Counted from the stretch's first letter, positions 8,368 to 17,553 are shown. The stretch: DNA of 64,000 nt from Exiguobacterium sp. s146 (GCF_018618415.1 NZ_JACSMA010000001.1:1054001-1118000), one strand, 5' to 3'. The notes: a model not told the origin generated them from the letters alone. Made by a program: numbers and translations.

Positions 8368-10070
8368 TGATTCGCCGCAATAGCATCGTCACGAAGCTAT
8401 GGTTGACGATTCTCGTGTTGGTCAGTCTCATCCTGTTCATCGTCTCCGTGCTCATGCTCGAGTTTTTCAACTCGTTCCATATCGATCAAGAGCGGGGCCA
8501 TCTGGCCAAACTCGGCGGGCAAGTCCAATCCGTCTTACTTCAAGAAGGGGACGCGTCGCGGACGGTCGATCAAATCATCGAAGTGTACGGCGCCAACTAT
8601 ATATTGGAGAACGGAACGGTCCGTTCGAATTTCGGGACCGAAGTCGATGGGCTCATGACCGAACTCGGGCGCCAAGACTGGGAAACGTATCAAGCCGTCG
8701 GGGAGACATCGATTGGGAACTTCTCGTCGTTTGACGACCAGGCCGCGCTCGCATACCGGACGACGTTCTCACTCGAGACGGGCGAGTATACGCTTTATTT
8801 GATTGAACCGCTCGATGCGATCTCGAGCGCGAATGAAGGGGCCCGGACGATCATCTTTTGGACGGTCGCCTCGGCCATCATCGTCACGACCGTGTTCGCC
8901 TTCTTCTTATCGACGCGAATCACGGCACCGCTCCGGGAGATGCGCGACGCCGTCAACAAGACCGGGGAAGGACAGTTCGACTTGCGCCTCGTGCAAAAGT
9001 CGAACGATGAGATCGGCGAACTGGCCGGTTCGTTCAATGCGATGAGCAGCCAGCTGTCGACGTACGTGAACGCGCTCGATCGGGAACGGCTGCAATTGGC
9101 CTCAATTTTACGATCGATGGCCGATGGGGTCATCACGCTCGACCGCCACGGGAACGTCATCGTGACGAATCCGCAAGCCCAGCCGCTCCTGATTGACGAT
9201 CAACCGCACGAAGTCGTGGTGTCGCTCTATGAGGACGTCGTCGCCGGGGCTCCGGAGAAGACGATTGAAGTGAAACAGCACGACCATTACTATACGTTGA
9301 CCGTGACGCCGCTCCTCGGCGAGGACGATTTCGAAGGTGCCGTCGTCGTCATCCGTGACACGACGGAGGGTCATCGCCTCGACAAGATGCGGACCGATTT
9401 CGTCGCCAATATCAGCCATGAGCTCCGGACACCGCTCGTGACGCTTCAAGGGTATTCCGAGGCGATTATCGACGGTATGACCGAAAGCGATGACGCGACG
9501 AAAGAATTCGCGTCGATCATCTATGACGAGTCACTCCGGCTCGCCCGTCTCGTCAACGACTTACTCGATTTGGCACGGATTGAATCAGGCAAAGAGACGA
9601 TGCAATTTGCGACGTTCGACCTCGGTGAGTTTTTACCGCGCGTCATGCGCAAGTTCAACCAGATGGCGAACGAGAAAGGCATCGCCCTCTCGACGGAAGC
9701 ACCGCGTCACCCGATTGAGGCGGACGGGGACCGATTGGAACAAGTGTTCACGAACTTGATCGGCAATGCCATCGCGCATACCGAGTCCGGCTCGATTCGA
9801 CTTGAGGCGAGCGAAGACGAGACCGGCTTCGTGATCCGTCTGTCCGACACGGGCAGCGGCATCCCGAAAGAAGATTTACCGTTCGTGTTCGAACGGTTCT
9901 ACAAAGCGGATAAAGCACGGACGAGCGGCGGCAAGGCAGGTACCGGAATCGGTCTCGCCATCGTCAAGAACGTCATCGATGCCCATCACGGCACGGTCGA
10001 CGTTTATAGCGCGCTCGGAGAAGGGACGACGTTCACAATCCGTCTCCCTTACACGCAACCGCAGGCATAA
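8367..10070 (+). CDS. resE: Sensor histidine kinase ResE
   Basis: 567 residues, membrane-bound partner of ResD. Order of parts: TM1 (about 10-32), extracytoplasmic loop (33-160), TM2 (161-184), HAMP (185-237), a PAS-like domain starting at MADGVITLDRHGNVIVTNPQA, HisKA with FVANISHELRTPL (phospho-His about 351) and a HATPase domain with NLIGNAIAHT, DTGSGI and GTGIGLAIVKN. The ATG overlaps the resD TGA (TGATG), so coupling is expected; a GTG one codon earlier is an alternative. The signal sensed by ResE homologues is thought to be redox or NO related; nothing here refines that. Confidence 0.92.
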   Translation: MIRRNSIVTKLWLTILVLVSLILFIVSVLMLEFFNSFHIDQERGHLAKLGGQVQSVLLQEGDASRTVDQIIEVYGANYILENGTVRSNFGTEVDGLMTELGRQDWETYQAVGETSIGNFSSFDDQAALAYRTTFSLETGEYTLYLIEPLDAISSANEGARTIIFWTVASAIIVTTVFAFFLSTRITAPLREMRDAVNKTGEGQFDLRLVQKSNDEIGELAGSFNAMSSQLSTYVNALDRERLQLASILRSMADGVITLDRHGNVIVTNPQAQPLLIDDQPHEVVVSLYEDVVAGAPEKTIEVKQHDHYYTLTVTPLLGEDDFEGAVVVIRDTTEGHRLDKMRTDFVANISHELRTPLVTLQGYSEAIIDGMTESDDATKEFASIIYDESLRLARLVNDLLDLARIESGKETMQFATFDLGEFLPRVMRKFNQMANEKGIALSTEAPRHPIEADGDRLEQVFTNLIGNAIAHTESGSIRLEASEDETGFVIRLSDTGSGIPKEDLPFVFERFYKADKARTSGGKAGTGIGLAIVKNVIDAHHGTVDVYSALGEGTTFTIRLPYTQPQA

Positions 10071-10074
10071 CGAC

Positions 10075-10100
10075 AATGGTGACTCCTATGGGTCACCATT
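10075..10100 (+). terminator. Hairpin after resE
   Basis: AATGGTGAC/GTCACCATT perfect 9-bp stem with a short loop, followed by only three T, so it is a weak terminator or an attenuating hairpin before the adenosyltransferase gene. Confidence 0.5.
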
Positions 10101-10123
10101 TGTGGCATAAAGGAGGAAAAGAC

Positions 10124-10672
10124 ATGAAACTGTATACACGAGGCGGAGACAAAGGTGAGACGTCGCTCATCGGCGGGCGCGTCCTGAAAGTCCATCCCCA
10201 CATCCAGGCGATGGGGCTGTTGGACGAGCTGAACAGTCATATCGGTCTCGCGCTCGCCCATCAGACGGACGAGACGCTCCGGACCCAATTGACGCGAATC
10301 CAGCACGACTTGTTCGACCTTGGCTCGGAGCTGATGTATAAACAAGACCCGCCGCAACAAGTCGATTTAGTGATCGTCACCGAGCTCGAGACGTGGATTG
10401 ACGAGCTGGAGACCAAATGTCCGGAGCTCGTCCGTTTCATTTTGCCGGGCGGCAGTGTCGGAGCGGCAAGCCTACACGTGGCGCGCACCGTCTGTCGCCG
10501 TGTCGAACGCGAGCTCGTCAATGTCGATGCGGCCGTCCGTCAACTCCCGTACTACAACCGATTGAGTGATTATTTGTTCACTGCGGCGCGTTACGCCAAC
10601 GTCGTAGCCGGGGTGCCTGACCAAGAGTACGCCCGCGGTGCCGATGTCTTTAAAACGAAGAAGAAGGAGTAG
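10124..10672 (+). CDS. Cob(I)alamin adenosyltransferase, PduO type
   Basis: 182 residues. The N-terminal ATP-binding loop LYTRGGDKGETSLIGG is the hallmark of PduO-type ATP:corrinoid adenosyltransferases (YvqK in B. subtilis), followed by helix-bundle motifs FILPGGSVGAASLHVARTVCRRVER and LNRLSDYLFTAAR-type residues (here YYNRLSDYLFTAARYAN). It transfers the adenosyl group of ATP to Co(I) corrinoid to make coenzyme B12. ATG 10124 is chosen for AAAGGAGG upstream; an earlier in-frame ATG at 10076 lies inside the hairpin. No other cobalamin gene is nearby, so it may serve salvage. Confidence 0.92.
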   Translation: MKLYTRGGDKGETSLIGGRVLKVHPHIQAMGLLDELNSHIGLALAHQTDETLRTQLTRIQHDLFDLGSELMYKQDPPQQVDLVIVTELETWIDELETKCPELVRFILPGGSVGAASLHVARTVCRRVERELVNVDAAVRQLPYYNRLSDYLFTAARYANVVAGVPDQEYARGADVFKTKKKE

Positions 10673-10680
10673 ATCCAGTT

Positions 10681-11919
10681 ATGAAAGGAATCGAACAATT
10701 CCAACAGCGATTGCACTATTCGGTCTACCCGACCCAAAAATTCAAGACGACGACATGTCTCGTCTCGTTCGCGGCGCCATTGTCGCCTGAGACGATCGCG
10801 GCCCGCGCCTTGTTGCCGTATGTGATGGAGAAGGCGACGGAAGCGTATCCGTCAATCGAGCTGTTCCACACGCCGCTCGAACAACTTTATGACGCGAGCC
10901 TGTACGCCGGGGCCTCGAAAGTCGGCAAAGAACATATCATCCAGTTCCAGCTCGAAGTCGTGAACGACGAGCTCGTCGGCGAACCGGTACTCGCCGAGGC
11001 CATCAAACTGCTCGAGGAAGTGTTGCTTCGTCCGAACGCCTATGATGGGGCGTTCCAACCGCTCATCGTCGAGCAAGAGGCCCGCCTTCAACGTCAACGG
11101 ATCGAATCGGTCTATGATGACAAGATGCGCTTTGCCCAACAACGTCTCCAAGAGTTGCTCGGTGGAGAGCTCGCCATCCCGTCGCTCGGGACACTCGACC
11201 AGTTGGAGCATGTGACACCGCGGACGCTGTTCGAGGCGTATGAATCGATGATTCGCCACGACCGCGTCGACGTCTATGTCGTCGGTGACGTCAACCGTGA
11301 ACAAGTGACGGACGCGTTCGCCCCGCTCGAAGGGCTCGGAGAACGCCTCGTTCGGGAATATCCCCAGCCGGTCGACCGTGAGTTTCAACGACTTGAGGAA
11401 CATCAGGCCATCAATCAGAGCAAGTTGCATCTCGCCTATCAGGTCGACATCGACCCGAGAAGTGAGGACGCCGTCCGGATGCAAGTCGTCAACGGCCTTT
11501 TCGGTGGATTCCCGCACTCGAAACTGTTCATGAACGTCCGGGAAAAAGAGAGCTTGGCCTATTACGCGGCCTCGCAGTATAGCTCGCTCAGCCGGATGCT
11601 CTTCGTTTACGCCGGAATCGATGCCTCGAACCAGGCGAAGACCGAAGCGATTATCGCCGACCAGCTCGCCGACCTTCAAGCTGGCACGTTCGAGGATGAG
11701 ACGCTCGAACAGACGAAAGCGATGCTGTATCATCAGCGTCGTCAACTCGGTGACAATCCGCGCCAACTGATCGCTTGGATGAGCGGTTCGGATATCCGTC
11801 CGTTCTCGCTCGATGAAGAGATGGCGATTATCGAACGGACGTCGCGTCAAGACGTGTCCGCTCTCGCGAACCGATTGACGCTACAGGCCGTCTATTGTTT
11901 AAAGGGGGGAACCGCATGA
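10681..11919 (+). CDS. ymfF: M16-family peptidase-like protein, inactive-type subunit (YmfF-like)
   Basis: 412 residues with the two-repeat M16 (pitrilysin/insulinase) fold: an N-terminal domain lacking the HXXEH zinc motif and a C-terminal domain with the typical NGLFGGFPHSKLFMNVREKESLAYYA segment. In heterodimeric M16 peptidases the subunit without zinc supplies the R/Y-pair substrate-binding half, and its partner (next gene) carries the metal site. The stop overlaps the next ATG (ATGA). The order ymfF-ymfH-ymfI matches B. subtilis. The physiological substrate is unknown. Confidence 0.85.
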   Translation: MKGIEQFQQRLHYSVYPTQKFKTTTCLVSFAAPLSPETIAARALLPYVMEKATEAYPSIELFHTPLEQLYDASLYAGASKVGKEHIIQFQLEVVNDELVGEPVLAEAIKLLEEVLLRPNAYDGAFQPLIVEQEARLQRQRIESVYDDKMRFAQQRLQELLGGELAIPSLGTLDQLEHVTPRTLFEAYESMIRHDRVDVYVVGDVNREQVTDAFAPLEGLGERLVREYPQPVDREFQRLEEHQAINQSKLHLAYQVDIDPRSEDAVRMQVVNGLFGGFPHSKLFMNVREKESLAYYAASQYSSLSRMLFVYAGIDASNQAKTEAIIADQLADLQAGTFEDETLEQTKAMLYHQRRQLGDNPRQLIAWMSGSDIRPFSLDEEMAIIERTSRQDVSALANRLTLQAVYCLKGGTA

Positions 11920-13175
11920 GACTCGATTTTCCAAACGTCGGAGAGACGCTTCATCACACCGTCCTCGACAACGGCTTGACGGTTTACTTATTGAAAAAGA
12001 CCGGCTATGAGAAAACGTACGCCACATTCACGACCAAATACGGGTCAATCGACCGTCGGTTCAAGCTAGACGACTGGGTCGACGTACCGGACGGGATTGC
12101 CCACTTCCTCGAGCATAAGATGTTCGAGAAAGAGGACGGTGACGTGTTCCAACAATTCGGACGTCTCGGCGCGTCGGCGAACGCGTTCACATCGTTCACG
12201 CGGACGGCATACTTGTTCGGCGCGACGTCGAACGTCAGTGAGAACTTGAAGACGTTAATCGACTTCGTCCAAGCACCGTACTTTACGGAAGCGTCGGTCG
12301 AAAAAGAGAAAGGCATCATCGGACAAGAGATTCAGATGTATCAGGACAATCCGGGCTGGCGGCTCTATTTCGGTTTGATTGAGGCGATGTACGCCGAACA
12401 TCCGGTCAAAATTGACATCGCCGGGACGATCGACTCGATTAGTGCCATCACGGCCGACGATTTGTATCGCTGCCACCAGGCGTTCTATCATCCGAGCAAC
12501 ATGGTTTTGTTCGTCGTCGGGAACATCGACCCGGACGCGATTCTCGCCGAAATCACCGCCAACCAGGCGGCGAAGACGTTCCCTGAGCCGCTGTTGACCG
12601 CGCGCGAAGCCATCGAAGAGCCGGAGACGGTGCATCTGGCCGAACGCATCATCGAGATGGACGTCTCCGTCCCGAAAGTGATGATCGGGTATAAGGATAC
12701 GCCGCTTGCCGGCAAGGATGGCATGAAGCAAGAGCTCATCGTCGAGCTCCTCATGCACGCCTTGTTCGACACGACGGCACCGCTCTATGCGGAACTGTAT
12801 GCCGAAGGGTTGATCGATGACGCGTTCTCGTTCGATTACACGTCAGAAGAGACGTTCGCCTTCGCCGTCCTATCGATGGAGACGCCGCACGTCGAGTCGT
12901 TCGTCGACCGCATCACGTCCGCCCTCGAGCGTCCGCTCGAACTCGGTGCCGAGACGCTCGACCGCAAGAAGCGCATGATGAAAGGGCAATTTTTGAAGGC
13001 GCTCAACTCACCGGAGTTCATCGCCAACCAATTCTCACGCTACGCGCTCAGCGGCGGGAACATGTTCGACATCCCTGATTTGCTCGATGCGATTTCTCTC
13101 GACGATCTGTACGCCACGTATGACCGTCTTTTCCAAGCCGATCATCGGACCGTCTGCATCGTCAAGAAACCGTGA
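11916..13175 (+). CDS. ymfH: M16-family zinc metallopeptidase, catalytic subunit (YmfH-like)
   Basis: 419 residues. The inverted zinc motif HFLEH (His63, Glu66, His67) is present and a downstream Glu (about 138, in GQEIQMYQDNP) completes the M16 site. It probably pairs with the upstream non-catalytic subunit to form a clamshell protease acting on peptides. ATG 11916 follows AAAGGGGGG and overlaps the previous stop. The next gene begins inside its stop codon (GTGA overlap), so at least three genes form one unit. Confidence 0.9.
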   Translation: MRLDFPNVGETLHHTVLDNGLTVYLLKKTGYEKTYATFTTKYGSIDRRFKLDDWVDVPDGIAHFLEHKMFEKEDGDVFQQFGRLGASANAFTSFTRTAYLFGATSNVSENLKTLIDFVQAPYFTEASVEKEKGIIGQEIQMYQDNPGWRLYFGLIEAMYAEHPVKIDIAGTIDSISAITADDLYRCHQAFYHPSNMVLFVVGNIDPDAILAEITANQAAKTFPEPLLTAREAIEEPETVHLAERIIEMDVSVPKVMIGYKDTPLAGKDGMKQELIVELLMHALFDTTAPLYAELYAEGLIDDAFSFDYTSEETFAFAVLSMETPHVESFVDRITSALERPLELGAETLDRKKRMMKGQFLKALNSPEFIANQFSRYALSGGNMFDIPDLLDAISLDDLYATYDRLFQADHRTVCIVKKP

Positions 13176-13867
13176 CGACGCTTATCACGGGAGCGAGCGG
13201 GGTGATCGGCCGTGCCGTCGCCCTGTCGTTCCGGGACGATGCCCTCATCTTGCAGGCCCATACGCAGGCGGAGTCGCTCCGCGCGTTCGTCGCGAACGAA
13301 GGACTGTCGGCCGAGGTCGTCACGTGTGACCTCGATGACGATGCCGGACTCGAGGCTTGGCTCGACACACTCGGACCGGTCGACCGCATCGTCCATGTCG
13401 CCGGCAATCATGCCTACGGGTTGCTCGTCGATCAGTCGCTGCTCGAGCTCGATCGGTTATACCGGATTCACGTCCGCTCAATGGTCCGACTCGTACAACA
13501 CGTCGTCGGGCAGAAAGCATACGACCGGCCGCTCGATATCGTCGTCGTCTCGAGCGTCTGGGGTGAGGTCGGTGCAGCCGGGGAAGTCCTCTACTCGACC
13601 GTCAAGGCCGCCCAGCTCGGATTCGTCAAGGCGTTCGCCCGCGAGGCGGGACCGTTTCACGTCCGCATCAATGCGGTCACGCCGGGGTGGATTGACACCC
13701 CGATGAATGATACGGTAGAAGAGACGAAACAAACGGCCCGTGAGGAGATTCCGCTCGGCCGGTTAGGTGGACCTGAGGACGTGGCGGAGACGATTCGTTT
13801 CCTCTGCTCCCCGGCCGCCGCCTATATGACCGGTGCCGTGCTTCGGATCGATGGCGGTTGGGTATAA
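13172..13867 (+). CDS. ymfI: Short-chain dehydrogenase/reductase (YmfI-like)
   Basis: 231 residues. Rossmann fold with the nucleotide motif TGASGVIG (about 5-12), an NHAYGLL/VSSVW strand-serine region, the catalytic YSTVK and C-terminal VTPGWIDTPM plus GGPEDVAETIRFLCS, all typical of FabG-like classical SDRs. It uses NAD(P)H; the substrate is unknown. It starts with GTG overlapping the ymfH TGA. The glycine-rich loop is TGASGVIG rather than TGGSRGIG, slightly shortened, a minor divergence from true FabG. Confidence 0.86.
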   Translation: MTTLITGASGVIGRAVALSFRDDALILQAHTQAESLRAFVANEGLSAEVVTCDLDDDAGLEAWLDTLGPVDRIVHVAGNHAYGLLVDQSLLELDRLYRIHVRSMVRLVQHVVGQKAYDRPLDIVVVSSVWGEVGAAGEVLYSTVKAAQLGFVKAFAREAGPFHVRINAVTPGWIDTPMNDTVEETKQTAREEIPLGRLGGPEDVAETIRFLCSPAAAYMTGAVLRIDGGWV

Positions 13868-13896
13868 AACTTTGTCGCCGCGACTGAAACGAGTTC

Positions 13897-13925
13897 TTTT
13901 CAATTCTTCTAAAATAATTTAGAAT
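13897..13925 (+). promoter_or_regulatory. Candidate promoter with an inverted repeat before ymfK
   Basis: TTTTCA (13897-13902), 17 bases, TAGAAT (13920-13925). The inverted repeat TTCTAAA-ATAA-TTTAGAA (13907-13924) is perfect and covers the spacer and -10, so a repressor could occlude it. No known regulator is assigned. Confidence 0.45.
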
Positions 13926-13964
13926 GGACAAGGTAGCGAGCACACATCAGAGAGGGTGGACGAG

Positions 13965-14741
13965 ATGGATCATAAGTTCGAAGAATGGTATCTCGAATAT
14001 GAACTTTGCCAGAATCGGCCCGGTATCCTAGGGGATATCGCTTCACTGATGGGGATGCTTCAAATCTCAATCGTGACGATTAACGGCGTCGATCTCCAGC
14101 GTCGCGGCATGCTGTTAAAGGCGCCGGCCGCGGATCACGTCCATCGTCTGGAACATATTTTGCGCAAGATGGAAGCCATCGTCGTCATCAAGCTCCGGCG
14201 TCCGAAGCTTCGGGACCGGATCGCGATTCGACATGGCCGCTACATCGAGCACGACAATGATGACAAGAAGACGTTCAAATTCGTCCGCGAGGACTTAGGT
14301 GTCCTCGTCGACTTCGTCGCCGAACTGATGAAAGAAGAGCGGCACTTGTTGATTGGCGTACGGGGCAATCCGCGTGTCGGGAAGACCGAGTCGATCGTGG
14401 CAGCGAGCGTCTGTGCGAACAAGCGCTGGCTGTTCCTGTCATCGACGCTCATGAAGCAAACGGTGCGGACGTCGCTGTTCGAAGAAGAACGCGAAGGGGA
14501 CCACGTCTATATCATCGACGGGGCCGTCTCGACGCGGACGATGGATGAACGCCATCGTCAACTGATTCGAGAAGTCATGCGGTTGCCGTCCGTGAAAGTC
14601 ATCGAGCATCCGGACCTTTACGTGCGCAACACCGATTGCGTGTTCGAAGACTTTGATTACATCATCGAACTGAGGAACTCACAAGATGAGGAGATTATCA
14701 TTCCTCAAGAGACACATCGTGAGGCAGAATGGTTTGAATAA
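13965..14741 (+). CDS. ymfK: YmfK-like protein with ACT-like and P-loop segments (DUF3388)
   Basis: 258 residues. The N-terminal 80 residues look like an ACT regulatory domain (ELCQNRPGILGDIASLMGML, then VTINGVDLQRRGMLL). The middle contains a P-loop, GVRGNPRVGKTES (about 131-143), and a Walker-B-like hydrophobic strand HVYIIDG. The combination and position match YmfK (DUF3388) of Bacillus, whose function is not established. ATG 13965 has GAGGGTGG upstream. The small gene ymfJ, which normally precedes ymfK, is absent. An amino acid-sensing nucleotide-binding protein is an inference from the domains only. Confidence 0.8.
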   Translation: MDHKFEEWYLEYELCQNRPGILGDIASLMGMLQISIVTINGVDLQRRGMLLKAPAADHVHRLEHILRKMEAIVVIKLRRPKLRDRIAIRHGRYIEHDNDDKKTFKFVREDLGVLVDFVAELMKEERHLLIGVRGNPRVGKTESIVAASVCANKRWLFLSSTLMKQTVRTSLFEEEREGDHVYIIDGAVSTRTMDERHRQLIREVMRLPSVKVIEHPDLYVRNTDCVFEDFDYIIELRNSQDEEIIIPQETHREAEWFE

Positions 14742-14768
14742 CTACTTGAATGGAAGGTGTGGACCCCT

Positions 14769-15647
14769 GTGACAGAACTAGGGACTTTTTTGAAACAAAG
14801 GCGTGAGGCGAGCGGTTTGACGCTCGACCAAATCCAGCAGACGACGAAGATTCAAAAACGCTATATCATCGCAATCGAGGAAGGTGATTACAAAAATCTC
14901 CCTGGCTCGTTTTATGCACGGGCGTTCATCAAGACGTATGCGGAATCGTTAGGGCTCGATGTCGATGAACTGTACGAGACGTATGCGAAAGACTTGCCGA
15001 AAATCGAGCCGCAACCGACCGTTCAACTATCACGCAAGCAAACCTATTCGAAAGCGTCCGAGACGTCGAGCCGTGTCTCGCGTTGGGTACCGAAAGTGAT
15101 GCTCGTGCTCGTCGCGTTCCTGTTGATGACGGCCGTTTATTATGTCGTCCGCAACCTTGATTTCGGCGACCAAAACGCGTCACCGGCTGAACAGACGAAC
15201 TCGGGTGTAACGATTGATCAAAACAAGGACGTGCCGGAAGAAGAGCCGGTCGAGGAAGAACCGCCGGTCGAGGAAGAACCGCCGGTCGAAGAAGAGCCGG
15301 CTGAAGAGACGGGACCGATTGCGGTCGCGTCGACGAACGGGGCAGACCTCACGTATGAGATTGCAACGGCCGATAAATTGACGACGGAGATTCATGTGAA
15401 AGAGTCGCCGGCGACATATGTCGGTGTTCGGGACACTTCACTCGAGGGACCGTTCCTCGCTCCGGAATATCCGAACCAATCGAAACAAAACCCGATTGTC
15501 ATCGAGGACGCGGAGACGGACACGCTTCGCATCCGAATCGGTTTAATCGGTGGGGTCGAGAAAATTGTTGTCAATGGCCGGGAGCTTGAATTAGCCGACT
15601 CGCCGGTCACACAAAATATATTTGTAAAGAGAGTCGACGCAGAATAA
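14769..15647 (+). CDS. rodZ: RodZ-like cell-shape protein (YmfM)
   Basis: 292 residues. A cytoplasmic helix-turn-helix of the RodZ type (LGTFLKQRREASGLTLDQIQQTTKI ... YARAFIKTYAESLGLD), one transmembrane helix (about 102-123), then an extracytoplasmic acidic Pro/Glu linker and a C-terminal beta-rich RodZ domain. RodZ links MreB filaments to the elongasome. GTG 14769 is used because GGAAGGTG is well spaced; a GTG four codons earlier overlaps that site. The linker is built of tandem PVEEEP units. Position next to pgsA matches B. subtilis ymfM. Confidence 0.88.
   Translation: MTELGTFLKQRREASGLTLDQIQQTTKIQKRYIIAIEEGDYKNLPGSFYARAFIKTYAESLGLDVDELYETYAKDLPKIEPQPTVQLSRKQTYSKASETSSRVSRWVPKVMLVLVAFLLMTAVYYVVRNLDFGDQNASPAEQTNSGVTIDQNKDVPEEEPVEEEPPVEEEPPVEEEPAEETGPIAVASTNGADLTYEIATADKLTTEIHVKESPATYVGVRDTSLEGPFLAPEYPNQSKQNPIVIEDAETDTLRIRIGLIGGVEKIVVNGRELELADSPVTQNIFVKRVDAE
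15246..15299 (+). repeat. Three 18-bp tandem repeats inside rodZ
   Basis: Units at 15246-15263, 15264-15281 and 15282-15299; the first two are identical and the third differs at two positions. Each codes for PVEEEP in the extracytoplasmic linker. Such in-frame repeats can change copy number by slippage. Confidence 0.9.
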
Positions 15648-15678
15648 GTTGACTCTCCTTCTAGAGGAGGAGTTCTCG

Positions 15679-16257
15679 ATGAACCTACCTAACCGTTTGA
15701 CGATGTTACGGGTATTGCTCATCCCCGTGTTCGTCGTCTTACTTGCCGTAGATTTTGATTGGGGAGACATCGCTTTCCTCGGGGCGGATGTACCGCTCCA
15801 TCAATTCATCGCCGCGGTCATCTTTACGATTGCCGCTATCACCGACTGGTTGGACGGGCATCTCGCCCGGAAGCACAACTTGGTCACCAATTTCGGGAAG
15901 TTCATGGATCCGCTCGCTGACAAATTACTCGTCACGGCGGCACTCGTCCTGCTCGTCGAGATGGATCTCGTCGCGGCATGGGTCGTCGTCGTCATTCTCT
16001 CGCGTGAGTTCGCGGTGACGGGACTTCGTCTCGTGGCGGCCGATGAAGGGATCGTCGTCGCGGCCGGGAAGTCGGGCAAAGCGAAGACATGGGTCCAACT
16101 CTTTGCCATCATCTTCCTGCTGTTCGGCAACCCGATTTTCAGCTATGTCGGTATCCCGTTCGGCGAATGGGCGATGTGGCTCGCGCTCGTCTTGACGATT
16201 TACTCAGGAGCCGAATATTTCGCACAAAACTATAAGATCATTGTAAAGTCGATGTAA
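15679..16257 (+). CDS. pgsA: CDP-diacylglycerol--glycerol-3-phosphate 3-phosphatidyltransferase
   Basis: 192 residues, polytopic. The CDP-alcohol phosphotransferase signature D-G-x2-A-R-x8-G-x3-D-x3-D is complete: DGHLARKHNLVTNFG then KFMDPLAD. It makes phosphatidylglycerol phosphate, the committed step to phosphatidylglycerol and cardiolipin. ATG 15679 has GAGGAGG upstream; the earlier in-frame ATG at 15649 would include the RBS. Its length matches the family. It sits between rodZ and cinA as in other bacilli. Confidence 0.95.
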   Translation: MNLPNRLTMLRVLLIPVFVVLLAVDFDWGDIAFLGADVPLHQFIAAVIFTIAAITDWLDGHLARKHNLVTNFGKFMDPLADKLLVTAALVLLVEMDLVAAWVVVVILSREFAVTGLRLVAADEGIVVAAGKSGKAKTWVQLFAIIFLLFGNPIFSYVGIPFGEWAMWLALVLTIYSGAEYFAQNYKIIVKSM

Positions 16258-16267
16258 CCATCGGCAT

Positions 16268-16306
16268 AAACGAGTTGTTCAGCATGGCCGAACAACTCGT
16301 TTTTTT
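16268..16306 (+). terminator. Terminator after pgsA
   Basis: AAACGAGTTGTTC/GAACAACTCGTTT stem of 13 bp, 9-base loop, then T-tract. Confidence 0.92.
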
Positions 16307-16326
16307 ATTTTGGGGGAGGAATTTGG

Positions 16327-17553
16327 ATGAAACGAACCGAAATCATTGCGGTAGGCTCTGAACTGCTCTTAGGGGAAATCACGAACACGAACGCCCGTTA
16401 CTTATCGGAACAGCTGTCGAAATATGGCCTGTTCGTGCTGTATCATGTAGTCGTCGGAGATAACGAGGAACGGTTGCGAGCGACGCTCGAACAAGCGCGG
16501 GCCCGCAGCGAATTCGTCATCGTCACCGGCGGGCTCGGGCCAACGGCGGACGATATCACGAAAACGACACTCGCCGGCGTGCTCGGCCGCCCACTCGTCC
16601 GTGACGAAGCCTCGCTCGAGACGATTCATCGATTCGTCGCCTCGCGCGGACGAACGATGAATGAAGGCGACGCGCGTCAAGCCGACGTCTTGACCGGGGC
16701 CGAGGTGCTCGACAACCCGGTCGGTCTCGCGCCCGGGATGTGGATTGAAGACGAACCGACCTGGCTGTTATTACCTGGCGTCCCGTGGGAGATGAAAGCG
16801 ATCGTCGACGCCACATTCCCTAAAAAGTTCGGCGGCATGACGATCGTCTCAGAATCGTTGCGCTTTTATGAGATTGGCGAATCGGCGCTCGACGCGGCCG
16901 TCGCCGATTTGATGACCGGCTCCAACCCGACGGTCGCCCCGTACGCCGAGTCGGGCGAGGCACGGCTTCGCATCAGCGCCCGGGCCGATACGGAGACCGT
17001 GGCCCGACAGATGATTGAGCAGGTCAAACAGGAGATTTTGGAGCGGGTCGGTGATTATTATTTCGGTTCGGACGACGATACGCTCGCTGCGCGGTTGATT
17101 CACGAGCTACAAGCGCGCAAGGCGACGCTGTCCATCGCCGAATCGCTCACGGGCGGTCAAGCCCAGGCGATGCTCACAGCCGTGCCTGGGGCGTCCTCCG
17201 TGTTCAAGGGCGGGGTCGTCACGTACTCCGACGAGCTAAAAAATAGGTTTTTAGGGGTGTCCCTTGATACAATTGAGTCACACTCAGTCGTCTCAAAAGA
17301 AGTTGCCTTTGAAATGATCCTCGGTTTGACGCGTCAGACCGGAACGGATTATGGGCTGGCGTTCACCGGCGAGGCCGGCCCGACGTCAAATTCGGGTCAA
17401 CCGGTCGGGAAAGTGTTCATCGGCCTCCGGTCACCGGGCGGGATTGAAGTGATTGAACGTGATTATCCGCATCAAGAGCGGCATGTCATCCAAGCCCGGG
17501 CTACGAAAGACGGAATGTGGGAGCTCCTGCAACAAATGAAAAAAGGCGAATAA
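16327..17553 (+). CDS. cinA: CinA-like competence/damage-inducible protein
   Basis: 408 residues with both usual domains: an N-terminal molybdopterin-binding-like fold (EIIAVGSELLLGEITNTNARYLS, VTGGLGPTADDITK) and a C-terminal PncC-type nicotinamide-nucleotide amidase domain (SIAESLTGGQAQAMLTAVPGASSVFKGGVVTY, AFTGEAGPTSNSGQPVGKVF). Family members deamidate NMN to NaMN and hydrolyse ADP-ribose, recycling pyridine nucleotides. GGGGGAGG precedes the ATG. Its stop lies inside the LexA operator of recA, so the recA promoter is tucked against its 3' end. Confidence 0.92.
   Translation: MKRTEIIAVGSELLLGEITNTNARYLSEQLSKYGLFVLYHVVVGDNEERLRATLEQARARSEFVIVTGGLGPTADDITKTTLAGVLGRPLVRDEASLETIHRFVASRGRTMNEGDARQADVLTGAEVLDNPVGLAPGMWIEDEPTWLLLPGVPWEMKAIVDATFPKKFGGMTIVSESLRFYEIGESALDAAVADLMTGSNPTVAPYAESGEARLRISARADTETVARQMIEQVKQEILERVGDYYFGSDDDTLAARLIHELQARKATLSIAESLTGGQAQAMLTAVPGASSVFKGGVVTYSDELKNRFLGVSLDTIESHSVVSKEVAFEMILGLTRQTGTDYGLAFTGEAGPTSNSGQPVGKVFIGLRSPGGIEVIERDYPHQERHVIQARATKDGMWELLQQMKKGE

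Noticed and set aside
10852-11850. 332-residue minus-strand ORF
   Set aside because: Antisense to the M16 subunit; composition is Arg/Asp-rich shadow sequence with no motif.
13907-13924. PerR or Fur box before ymfK
   Set aside because: TTCTAAA-N4-TTTAGAA does not match the 7-1-7 Fur/PerR consensus.
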